Positions 1-5,524 of a stretch of DNA of 5,524 bases are shown here, one piece after another (positions within the stretch are counted from its first letter, which is position 1; each line of letters starts with the position of its first letter). The DNA is from Acidimangrovimonas sp. (GTDB lineage Bacteria > Pseudomonadota > Alphaproteobacteria > Rhodobacterales > Rhodobacteraceae): NCBI GenBank assembly GCA_030147905.1, contig JASBUM010000004.1, positions 1 through 5,524 of the forward strand. Reading direction: 5' to 3'. Below the pieces are notes generated by a model. That model was given only the letters and a program-made list of their open reading frames with translations, made no database searches and was not told where the DNA came from. The translations under genes and the position numbers were made by a program.

Positions 1-68
1 CCCTGAATCCGCACCGGGCGCGGATGATCCTCCGCCGCCCTCGACTCATCGAAGTTGATGACCGCCAT
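1..68 (-). CDS. Start of a probable SPOR-domain protein gene (partial, C-terminus beyond the left edge)
   Basis: Only about 22 codons are visible. From the ATG at 68 the reading is MAVINFDESRAAEDHPRPVR and onward, with no stop to the window edge. I chose this ATG because GAGG lies six bases upstream of it (75-78). An in-frame ATG at 80 would add four residues (MRQS) but has no such site in front of it. The short acidic, charged N-terminus fits the cytoplasmic tail that precedes the single membrane segment in alphaproteobacterial SPOR proteins, which bind denuded septal peptidoglycan. No domain of that family is actually inside the window, so the product name is inferred from gene order (a SPOR gene commonly follows argS in Rhodobacterales). 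It lies 70 bp downstream of argS with no convincing terminator between, so it is likely in the same transcript. Confidence 0.45.
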   Translation of the reverse strand, partial: MAVINFDESRAAEDHPRPVRIQ

Positions 69-74
69 GCTCTG

Positions 75-78
75 CCTC
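75..78 (-). promoter_or_regulatory. Ribosome binding site of the gene downstream of argS
   Basis: On the minus strand GAGG stands six bases before the ATG at 66-68. It favours that start over the in-frame ATG at 78-80, which overlaps the site itself. Confidence 0.4.
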
Positions 79-138
79 ATGGCGCCGGCTGCTAGTGCCG
101 ACGCATTGTCTGCTCTCGTCGCCGGCGGGCGCTGTTTC

Positions 139-1884
139 TCAGCGCATTTCCTCGACCGGCGTCACACCAAGGATAGCAAGCCCGGTGGAAATGACAACTC
201 CGACGGCGCGCGCGAGGCAGATTTTGGCCTGACTGACGGCGGGGGCTCCTTCCTGAAGGAAGCGCAACCGCGCATTCTCGTTGCCCCGGTTCCAGTGGCT
301 GTGGAGGTCCGATGCGAGTTCGTAGAGATAGAAGGCGATGCGGTGCGGCTCATGCCCGCGCGCGGCGATCTCTGCCAGCCGCGGCCATTCCGCCAGCTTC
401 CGCGCCAGGGCCAGCTCCGCCGGATCGTCAAGCGCGTCAAGACCCGCCCCCGCCAGGGTGGCATCGTCGACGTCGATCCCCGCCTCGGCGGCGCGGCGCA
501 GGACCGAGGCCACGCGAGCATGCGCATACTGGACGTAGAAGACCGGGTTGTCCTTGGACTGCTCCAGCACGCGGGCGAAGTCGAAGTCGAGCGGCGCGTC
601 GTTCTTGCGGGTCAGCATGACGAAACGGGTCACGTCGGCCCCGGCCTGTTCGACCACGTCGCGCAGGGTGACGAAGGTCCCGGCACGCTTCGACATCTTG
701 AAGGGCTCGCCGTTTCTGTAGAGCTTGACCAGCTGGATGAGCTTGACGTCAAGCGGCACGCGCCCGCCCGAAAGCGCGGCCACCGCCGCCTTCATCCGCT
801 TGACATAGCCGCCGTGATCGGCGCCGAGCACATCGATGAGCTGATCGAAGCCACGTTCGATCTTGTCGTGATGATAGGCGATGTCGGGGGCGAAATAGGT
901 CCACGAGCCGTCGGATTTCTTCACCGGACGGTCGACGTCATCGCCATGCGCGCTGGAGCGGAACAGGGTCTGCTCGCGCGGTTCCCAATCCTCGGGGGTC
1001 TTGCCCTTGGGCGGCTCCAGCACACCCTCGTAGATCAGGTCCATGCCGCGCAACCGCTCGATCGCAGCCTCGATCCGGCCGGTGCCGTAGAGCGCCTTTT
1101 CCGAGGAATAGACATCCATCCGCACACCCAGCAGCGCCAGATCCTCGCGGATCATGGTCATCATCGCCTCGGTAGCGAAGGCGCGCAGATCGGACAGCCA
1201 TTCCGACTCGGGGCGATCGAGGAGCCGGTCGCCGAACCGTTCCTTCAGCGCCACCCCCACGGGGATGAGATAATCGCCCGGATAGAGCCCCTCGCGGATC
1301 TCGGGATCGCGCCCGTTGGCCTCGCGGTAGCGTTCATAGGCCGAACGGGCCAGCACGTCGACCTGGGCGCCGCCGTCGTTGATGTAATATTCGCGCGTCA
1401 CCACATGGCCGGTGAAGTCCAGAAGGCTGGCCAGCGCATCGCCGAAGACGGCGCCGCGGACATGGCCCACATGCATCGGCCCGGTGGGGTTGGCCGAGAC
1501 GAATTCGACGTTGATCTTCTGGCCCTCGCCCATCCCGCTGCGCCCGTAGTCGCGCCCCAGCGAGACCACGCGCCCGACCAGCCCCTGCCAGACCTCCGGC
1601 GCGAGATCGAGGTTGAGAAAGCCCGGCCCAGCGACCTCGGCCCGCGCGATCCGCCCGTCATCGCGCAACTTCGTCGCCAGTGCCTCGGCGATGTCGCGGG
1701 GGCGTTGCCCGGCGGGCTTGGCCAGCACCATCGCGGCATTGGTGGCCATGTCGCCATGGGCCGCATCGCGGGGCGGCTCGACGGTGACCTGCTCGAAGGC
1801 AAGACCCTGCGGGAGCGCGCCCTCCGCCTGCATCGCCGCCAGCGACCGGAGCACGAGTTCGCGGATTTCCGAAAAGAGGTTCAT
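139..1884 (-). CDS. argS: Arginyl-tRNA synthetase
   Basis: This class I aminoacyl-tRNA synthetase charges tRNA-Arg with arginine using ATP, in the cytoplasm. The predicted protein is 581 residues, close to the 577 of E. coli ArgRS, and complete. Residues about 1-110 form the ArgRS-specific N-terminal domain ([19 protein letters not shown]). The HIGH signature is HVGH at 138-141 inside [11 protein letters not shown]. Further catalytic-core blocks are [11 protein letters not shown] (331-341) and [11 protein letters not shown] (354-364). The KMSKS-type motif is KMSKR at 396-400. The C-terminal DALR anticodon-binding domain starts near [15 protein letters not shown] (446-460) and runs to the end. 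The start at 1884 is preferred because AAGGA lies seven bases upstream. The in-frame ATG at 1890 is only one base from that site, and a third at 1917 gives an unconserved-looking prefix. It follows the antiporter gene after a 374-bp gap, so it probably has its own promoter. Confidence 0.97.
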   Translation of the reverse strand: MNLFSEIRELVLRSLAAMQAEGALPQGLAFEQVTVEPPRDAAHGDMATNAAMVLAKPAGQRPRDIAEALATKLRDDGRIARAEVAGPGFLNLDLAPEVWQGLVGRVVSLGRDYGRSGMGEGQKINVEFVSANPTGPMHVGHVRGAVFGDALASLLDFTGHVVTREYYINDGGAQVDVLARSAYERYREANGRDPEIREGLYPGDYLIPVGVALKERFGDRLLDRPESEWLSDLRAFATEAMMTMIREDLALLGVRMDVYSSEKALYGTGRIEAAIERLRGMDLIYEGVLEPPKGKTPEDWEPREQTLFRSSAHGDDVDRPVKKSDGSWTYFAPDIAYHHDKIERGFDQLIDVLGADHGGYVKRMKAAVAALSGGRVPLDVKLIQLVKLYRNGEPFKMSKRAGTFVTLRDVVEQAGADVTRFVMLTRKNDAPLDFDFARVLEQSKDNPVFYVQYAHARVASVLRRAAEAGIDVDDATLAGAGLDALDDPAELALARKLAEWPRLAEIAARGHEPHRIAFYLYELASDLHSHWNRGNENARLRFLQEGAPAVSQAKICLARAVGVVISTGLAILGVTPVEEMR

Positions 1885-1891
1885 GGGCATG

Positions 1892-1896
1892 TCCTT
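1892..1896 (-). promoter_or_regulatory. Ribosome binding site of argS
   Basis: AAGGA on the minus strand (within AGCAAAGGAC) lies seven bases before the ATG at 1882-1884 and one base before the alternative ATG at 1888-1890. This spacing decides the argS start in favour of 1884. Confidence 0.75.
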
Positions 1897-1941
1897 TGCT
1901 GGCGCCGGGTTTACCATGCGCCGCGCGGGCGTTAATCCTGA

Positions 1942-1999
1942 CCCCGCCCCGACCGGCCCCTGACCGGCCCCGCCCCAACCGGCCCTGGCCCCTGACCGG
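1942..1999 (-). repeat. Two-copy tandem repeat with seven G-runs (G-quadruplex-like) upstream of argS
   Basis: Copy one is 1942-1967 (26 bp) and copy two is 1968-1999 (32 bp, with a 6-base insertion). Bases 1942-1959 and 1968-1985 match at 17 of 18 positions. GGCCCCTGACCGGCC occurs exactly at 1955-1969 and 1987-2001. ACCGGCC recurs at 1952, 1963, 1978 and 1995. Read on the argS-sense strand, the block has seven runs of three or four G (1942-45, 1947-50, 1957-60, 1968-71, 1973-76, 1983-85, 1989-92). The spacers are 1, 6, 7, 1, 6 and 3 bases, so any four consecutive runs fit the usual G3+N1-7 quadruplex pattern. The block lies about 58-115 bases before the argS start codon, so it is either in the leader mRNA or in the promoter. 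The pattern is seen directly; folding and function are inferred. Confidence 0.75.
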
Positions 2000-2002
2000 C
2001 CA

Positions 2003-2033
2003 CCGCCGGTGCAGACGACCCGGCCACCGGCGG
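2003..2033. repeat. GC-rich inverted repeat (9-bp arms) upstream of argS
   Basis: CCGCCGGTG at 2003-2011 pairs perfectly with CACCGGCGG at 2025-2033 across a 13-base loop. The arm at 2003-2011 also sits in a smaller palindrome CACCGCCGGTG (2001-2011). No T-run follows on either strand, so it does not look like an intrinsic terminator. It directly abuts the G-run repeat block and could be an RNA hairpin in a long argS leader, a protein-binding site, or a product of the GC-rich sequence. Confidence 0.5.
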
Positions 2034-2258
2034 CACCGCCCCGGGCGCGGCGGGCCCGTCGTCACCCGCCCGGCAGCCTCCGGCCCGTACCACGCGCGCA
2101 TCCCGGCGCCAGCGCAGCCGCCCGGCGACGCCCGGCATGGCCGTGGTTCAATGCGCGCGAATGCATGGTCAGAGAGCCACCGGCGACGGCGCGCCGCCCG
2201 CAGCGGTTCACACCGATCACCCCCCGATCATGCCGCCCGGCGCCCTGCCACGCCGCTG

Positions 2259-4628
2259 TCAGCCGTCGCTGCCATGGCCGAAGCCGCCCGTCCTGTCCTT
2301 GCCGCGATGGGCGCCGTGACCGCCGCCGTCGCCGCCGTCATCATCCTTGCCGTCACCACCGCCCTTGCCGTTACCGGCACCCTTGCCGTCGCGGCGGTCA
2401 TGGCCGGCTCGATCACGCGCCGCGCCACCCCGGCCGCCGCCTGCGTCATCCGCATCATCGGTGACGATCTCGCCGGCAAGGCCGCCCGGGCCGGTCCCGG
2501 CGCCCTCGGGCGGTGCCGGGGGATGGCGCGCCGCCTCGGGGCCGTCCTCGGGCGGCAGGAAGGTCAGCAGCCGCGTACCGGGCTGGTCGCGCAATTCGTC
2601 GTCGGGCTGAAGGAAGGCCACCCGCCCCTGCTGGTCGATCTGCCCAACGACCAGCCCGCGCGGCCGCTTTGCGCGCCAGTCCTCGAGGCGGAATTCCTCG
2701 GTCAGGCGGGTGATGCCGAAACTCCACCCGTCGATCATCCGCGAATCCTGTTCGGCTGCGCTGAGCCTGTCGACCAGCCCGCGCCCGCCAAGGCTGGGCG
2801 GCAGGGCAAGCCTTTCGCGCTCTTCCCCGTCGCGGGCGGTCTGGAACACGTTGTCGCGCCCGAATTCCGGGCCCAGATCGGTCGCGACCAGCGTGTTGTA
2901 GGCGTCGTTGTCGGTCGCCGCGATGACGATATCATAGGCGACCAGTTCGACGTTATGCTCGGCCACCTCCGAAAGAATATCGCCCGAGAACACCTCGAGC
3001 CCCGCCCCCCGCGCCCGCGCCAGCCGGCGGTGGTCGGGATCGGAGATCAGGACCGGCACCTTGGCCTTGCCCAGCGCCTCGGCCAGCGCGACCGCCCAGC
3101 GCGTCGCGCCCACCAAAATGACGCCCGGAACCTCGGCCCCGCCGAGCCCGAGGTAGCGCGCCAGCGGCCGCAGCGAAAAGCCGTAGATCACCACGCTGAC
3201 GCCGACCATCAGGAAGGCCAGCGGCGCGAAGGCCTTGCCCTCCGCCATGCCGACCCCGACCAGACGCTGCCCGAAAAGTGCCGCCACCGCCACCAGCACG
3301 ATCCCCCGCGGCCCGCTGAGCGCCACCAGAAGCCGTTCGCGCCACGGCACCGGGCTGCCCAGCAGCGCCAGAAAGACGGTCGCCGGCCGCACCACCAGAA
3401 ACACCACCGCAACGAAGATCACCTCGGACAGGTTGAGATCGCGGAATGATTTCACCGTCAGCCCCGCCGAGAGCAGCACGAAGACACCCGAGACCAGCAG
3501 CACGGTCGCGTTTTCCTTGAACCGGCGCAATTCGTCCACCGACGGCAGCTCGGCATTGGCGATCACCACGCCCATCAGCGTCACCGCCAGCAGCCCGCTT
3601 TCGTCGAGCACCCCGTCGGCGAGCGCGAAGACCATCAGCACCGCCGAGAACAGGATCGGCACCTTCATGTATTCGGCGACATGCCCCCCGCGAAAGGCCC
3701 GTACAAGCAGGTAGCCCACCGACATGCCCAGCGCCGCCGCGACCGCAAGGCCGATGCCGATCGCGAAGACCGCGCCGCCCACGCTGGTGGCGTTCTGACT
3801 GGCAAGGACAACCTCGAAGGCGAGGACCGCCGCCAGCGCGCCGAGCGGATCGCCCACGATCGCCTCCCATTGCAGCAGCGCCGCCGGCCGCCGCGCGATC
3901 CGCGCCTGACGCAGGAGCGGCGCGATCACGGTAGGTCCGGTGACGATCATGATCCCGCCGAAGACCGCCGCCGGCCCCCAGCCGAACCCCGCCACCCAGC
4001 GCAGGGCCAGCGTGGTCAGAAGCCAGCCCAGCGGCGCGCCCAGCCAGACCAGCCGCCGCACCCCGATCCTTGCGTCGCCCAGCCGCTTGAAGTCGAGGTT
4101 GAGCCCGCCCTCGAAAAGGATGATCGCCACCGCCACCGCGATCATCGGCCCCAAAATCGCCCCGATGTCGCGTTCGGGCCGCAGGATGCCGGCCACCGGG
4201 CCGACCGCCAGCCCCGCCAGCAGCATCAGAACGATCGCCGGCATGCGCAGCCGCCAGGCCAGCCATTGCGCGCCCACGCCGATCACCCCGACAAGCGCGA
4301 AAGCCACCTCGGGGCGCAGCTTGCCGCCCGCCTCGGTCATCCCCTGCCCGGCCACAGGCCCCTTGGGCTGGCCGGCAACCCCGCTCAGCCCGGCCGCCTC
4401 GGCCAGCGCGGGCAGCGCCACCACAAGCCCCAGCACCAGCGCCGCAGACACCGCCGGCGCCAGCCTCCGCCGCCCCGCCCCGCCCCGCCGCACGCCATGC
4501 GCGGCCGCGAACCGATCGGCGTCACGGCATCCGGGCCCCGGGGCCGGATTCCCGGCACGCTTGGGCAAGGCGGCTAGGGCCGCGCGGCCGGTGTCGGGCC
4601 GCGGGCGGATCGGGGCGGATGGTGTCAT
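2259..4628 (-). CDS. CPA-type Na+(K+)/H+ antiporter with C-terminal TrkA-N (NAD-binding-like) domain
   Basis: The predicted inner-membrane protein has 789 residues and should exchange H+ for Na+ or K+ in pH and ion homeostasis. The exchanger core spans about 105-490 with many hydrophobic segments. Its motifs are ILFEGGLNLDFKRL (170-183), TGPTVIAPLLRQ (230-241), the ion-site region WEAIVGDPLGALAAV (254-268, with G259-D260) and SGPRGIVLVAVAALFG (438-453). A Rossmann-like cytosolic domain follows (about 500-600; VILVGATRWAVALAEAL, then AATDNDAYNTLVATD and EFGRDNVFQ). After it comes a small domain ending QPGTRLLTFLPPE (683-695). VGATRW replaces the canonical GxGxxG, so nucleotide binding is uncertain. 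Residues 1-55 are an Arg/Pro-rich extension before a signal-like segment (56-78). Residues from about 696 on form a Gly/Asp/Lys-rich low-complexity tail. The start ATG overlaps the dgt stop (ATGA), with GGAG ten bases upstream. A GTG at 4491-4493 (residue 46) is an alternative start but lacks a ribosome site. Ion specificity cannot be read from sequence. Confidence 0.92.
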   Translation of the reverse strand: MTPSAPIRPRPDTGRAALAALPKRAGNPAPGPGCRDADRFAAAHGVRRGGAGRRRLAPAVSAALVLGLVVALPALAEAAGLSGVAGQPKGPVAGQGMTEAGGKLRPEVAFALVGVIGVGAQWLAWRLRMPAIVLMLLAGLAVGPVAGILRPERDIGAILGPMIAVAVAIILFEGGLNLDFKRLGDARIGVRRLVWLGAPLGWLLTTLALRWVAGFGWGPAAVFGGIMIVTGPTVIAPLLRQARIARRPAALLQWEAIVGDPLGALAAVLAFEVVLASQNATSVGGAVFAIGIGLAVAAALGMSVGYLLVRAFRGGHVAEYMKVPILFSAVLMVFALADGVLDESGLLAVTLMGVVIANAELPSVDELRRFKENATVLLVSGVFVLLSAGLTVKSFRDLNLSEVIFVAVVFLVVRPATVFLALLGSPVPWRERLLVALSGPRGIVLVAVAALFGQRLVGVGMAEGKAFAPLAFLMVGVSVVIYGFSLRPLARYLGLGGAEVPGVILVGATRWAVALAEALGKAKVPVLISDPDHRRLARARGAGLEVFSGDILSEVAEHNVELVAYDIVIAATDNDAYNTLVATDLGPEFGRDNVFQTARDGEERERLALPPSLGGRGLVDRLSAAEQDSRMIDGWSFGITRLTEEFRLEDWRAKRPRGLVVGQIDQQGRVAFLQPDDELRDQPGTRLLTFLPPEDGPEAARHPPAPPEGAGTGPGGLAGEIVTDDADDAGGGRGGAARDRAGHDRRDGKGAGNGKGGGDGKDDDGGDGGGHGAHRGKDRTGGFGHGSDG
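2337..2390 (-). repeat. Three-copy 18-bp tandem repeat in the antiporter tail
   Basis: CCTTGCCGT (plus strand) recurs at 2345, 2363 and 2381, exactly 18 bases apart. In the protein this gives three hexapeptides, DGKGAG, NGKGGG and DGKDDD (residues 747-764), with invariant G-K at positions two and three. The repeat length is a multiple of three, so gain or loss of a copy would keep the frame. It sits in the low-complexity C-terminal tail and probably arose by slippage. Confidence 0.7.
4472..4489 (-). repeat. Short CGGGG pentanucleotide repeat in the antiporter N-terminal region
   Basis: The minus strand reads CGG, then GGCGG-type units making three runs of GGGG separated by single C (4473-4476, 4478-4481 and 4483-4486 on the plus strand as CCCC). 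It encodes part of RRGGAGRRR (residues 47-55). The unit is five bases, so a copy change would shift the frame. With only about three copies, its instability is unproven. Confidence 0.5.
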
Positions 4629-5524
4629 GGGCGGTCATCTCCGATCAGGCGGGCATGTTCGCGCAACGCGAAACGATCCGTCATGCCCGAGACGTAATCA
4701 ACCACCACGCGTGCGGTCCCGGTCTCGTCGGCGGCGTCCCGCGTACCGCGCCGCCATTCGGCGGGAAGCTGCTCGGGATGGGCCATGTAGAAGGCGAAAA
4801 GCGCGCGCACCACATCGCTTACGCGCGCGCGTTCCTCCATCACGGTGGGGGCGCGATACATCCGGTGAAAAAGAAAGGAACGCACCGCCTTGAGGTCCTG
4901 ATAGAGACGTTTCGAGAAGCGGATGATCGTGGTGCCCATGGCGCGGATCTCGTCGGCGCTCTGCGGGTTGGCCGCGTCCAGCCGCTGCCGGGCGACGGCG
5001 ATGACATCCTCGACCATCTCGCCGAAGACCCGCCGCAGCGCCTCGTGACGCCGGCGCATCGGCTCCAGCCCCGGATAAAGGCGATCGACCTCAGCAAAGG
5101 CGGGCCCGGTGACCGGCAGTTCCATCAGATCGGCCTCGGTGAACAGGCCCGAACGCAGCCCGTCGTGCAGGTCGTGGTGGTTGTAGGCGACATCGTCGGC
5201 CACCGCGGCGACCTGGGCCTCGGCGCTGGCATGGGTGGCAAGCTCAAGCTCGAACTCGGCGTTGACCTCGGCCAGCGCATAGGGCAGCGGCCCGGTCACC
5301 GGACCATTGTGCTTGGCGATGCCCTCGAGCGTTTCCCACGTCAGGTTCAGCCCGTCGAAATCGGCGTAGTGCCGTTCCAGCCGGGTGACGATGCGCAAGG
5401 CCTGTGCGTTGTGGTCGAAACCGCCATAGGGTTCCATCAGCGCATGGAGCGCATCCTCGCCGGTGTGGCCAAAAGGCGGATGGCCAAGATCATGCGCCAG
5501 CGCCACCGCCTCCGCCAGATCGGT
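4625..5524 (-). CDS. dgt: Deoxyguanosinetriphosphate triphosphohydrolase-like HD-domain protein (partial, N-terminus beyond the right edge)
   Basis: The enzyme belongs to the HD-domain dNTP triphosphohydrolases, which cut dGTP (often other dNTPs too) to the deoxynucleoside and triphosphate and so control dNTP pools in the cytoplasm. The window holds the last 299 residues. The frame is open through the right edge, starting T-D-L-A-E-A-V. Bacterial members are near 380-400 residues, so about 80-100 are missing, including the first metal-binding His of the HD set. Visible signatures are the HD motif in ALAHDLGHPPFGHTGE (fragment residues 8-23), GGFDHNAQALRIVTRLE (34-50), GLNLTWETLEGIAKHNGP and the distal metal-binding Asp in ADDVAYNHHDLHDGL (109-123). 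The C-terminus VVDYVSGMTDRFALREHARL is typical of the family. The GTG at 5504-5506 is internal to the conserved HD block and is not the start. It is followed directly by the antiporter gene with a 4-base overlap. Confidence 0.94.
   Translation of the reverse strand, partial: TDLAEAVALAHDLGHPPFGHTGEDALHALMEPYGGFDHNAQALRIVTRLERHYADFDGLNLTWETLEGIAKHNGPVTGPLPYALAEVNAEFELELATHASAEAQVAAVADDVAYNHHDLHDGLRSGLFTEADLMELPVTGPAFAEVDRLYPGLEPMRRRHEALRRVFGEMVEDVIAVARQRLDAANPQSADEIRAMGTTIIRFSKRLYQDLKAVRSFLFHRMYRAPTVMEERARVSDVVRALFAFYMAHPEQLPAEWRRGTRDAADETGTARVVVDYVSGMTDRFALREHARLIGDDRP
4639..4642 (-). promoter_or_regulatory. Ribosome binding site of the antiporter gene, inside the end of dgt
   Basis: GGAG on the minus strand stands ten bases before the ATG at 4626-4628, a slightly long spacing. 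The start codon overlaps the dgt stop as ATGA, so translation is probably coupled to dgt and may rely partly on ribosomes terminating there. Confidence 0.45.

Larger units (their letters stand above)
1885..2258. other. Intergenic region between the antiporter gene and argS
   Basis: I support no gene in these 374 bases. Short open frames on both strands here give Arg/Ala/Pro/Gly-rich translations without a recognisable domain or good start site. The region should contain the 3' end of the antiporter transcript and the promoter or leader of argS. I could not find a convincing -35/-10 pair: the only AT-richer element near argS is GATTAAC on the minus strand around 1932-1938, which is weak. I also see no hairpin followed by a T-run that would act as an intrinsic terminator. 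What stands out is a duplicated C-rich block (1942-1999) and a 9-bp inverted repeat (2003-2033), listed separately. A perfect 10-bp palindrome CGGCGCGCCG (2187-2196) is also present but has no loop. Confidence 0.75.

Noticed and set aside
83..127. Inverted repeat CGCCGGC/GCCGGCG downstream of argS
   Set aside because: The stem is only 7 bp with a 31-base loop and no T-run follows, so it is not a credible terminator and is easily expected by chance here.
55..1935. A 626-codon plus-strand open frame covering all of argS
   Set aside because: It is antisense to an unmistakable argS, its translation has no recognisable domain, and long antisense open frames are expected in DNA this rich in G+C.
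1932..2138. A 68-codon minus-strand open frame in the intergenic region
   Set aside because: It has Arg/Gly/Ala composition with no domain or clear ribosome site, and it runs through the C-rich repeats. It is best explained by a lack of stop codons in GC-rich sequence.
2146..2151. TTGAAC on the minus strand as a -35 element for argS
   Set aside because: No acceptable -10 hexamer lies 16-18 bases downstream, so a promoter cannot be supported from the sequence alone.
2141..2160. GGTTCAA resembling a tRNA T-loop
   Set aside because: The flanking bases do not form a T-stem and no acceptor or anticodon arm can be drawn around it.
2205..2233. CCGATCA-type direct repeat around a run of six C after the antiporter stop, considered as a terminator or operator
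   Set aside because: The two copies are short and direct rather than inverted, and the apparent symmetry comes from the self-complementary GATC. No T-run is present.
1896..3449. A 517-codon plus-strand open frame over the intergenic gap and the antiporter's 3' half
   Set aside because: Its product is Arg/Pro/His-rich with no motif and it mirrors the antiporter reading frame. The open frames at 3681-4577 and 3940-4893 were rejected for the same reason.

Overview
The base composition is very high in G+C (roughly two thirds by eye). Gene content and order point to an alphaproteobacterium, most likely of the Rhodobacterales (Rhodobacter/Roseobacter type). All real genes lie on the minus strand, so transcription runs from high to low coordinates. 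In that order they are: the 3' part of a dGTP triphosphohydrolase gene (dgt, entering from the right edge); a long gene for a cation:proton antiporter with a C-terminal TrkA-N/NAD-binding-like domain; an intergenic gap of about 370 bp; argS (arginyl-tRNA synthetase); and the first codons of a probable next gene that runs off the left edge.

Region by region: 4625-5524 is dgt, which lacks its N-terminus. Its TGA overlaps the ATG of the antiporter gene in an ATGA arrangement, so the two are probably co-transcribed and translationally coupled. 2259-4628 is the antiporter. It has a normal membrane core but an unusual Arg/Pro-rich N-terminal extension and a Gly/Asp/Lys-rich low-complexity tail containing an 18-bp tandem repeat. 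1885-2258 has no supported gene. It holds a tandem duplication of a C-rich block (seven runs of G on the argS-sense strand, fitting a G-quadruplex pattern) and a 9-bp GC-rich inverted repeat. 139-1884 is a complete, normal argS. 1-68 is the likely start of a SPOR-domain gene, inferred mainly from gene order known in this group.

The genes are housekeeping: dNTP pool control, ion/pH homeostasis and tRNA charging. From memory of Rhodobacterales genomes, dgt and argS are usually close neighbours, followed by a SPOR-domain gene. The antiporter between them therefore looks like an insertion into a conserved neighbourhood, but this was not checked. I see no RNA gene, CRISPR array, transposon or defence/toxin system, and no clear sign of a new biological system. 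The most interesting signals are the G-run repeat block upstream of argS and the modified ends and ion-site variant of the antiporter. The many long plus-strand open frames are antisense shadows typical of high-GC DNA.
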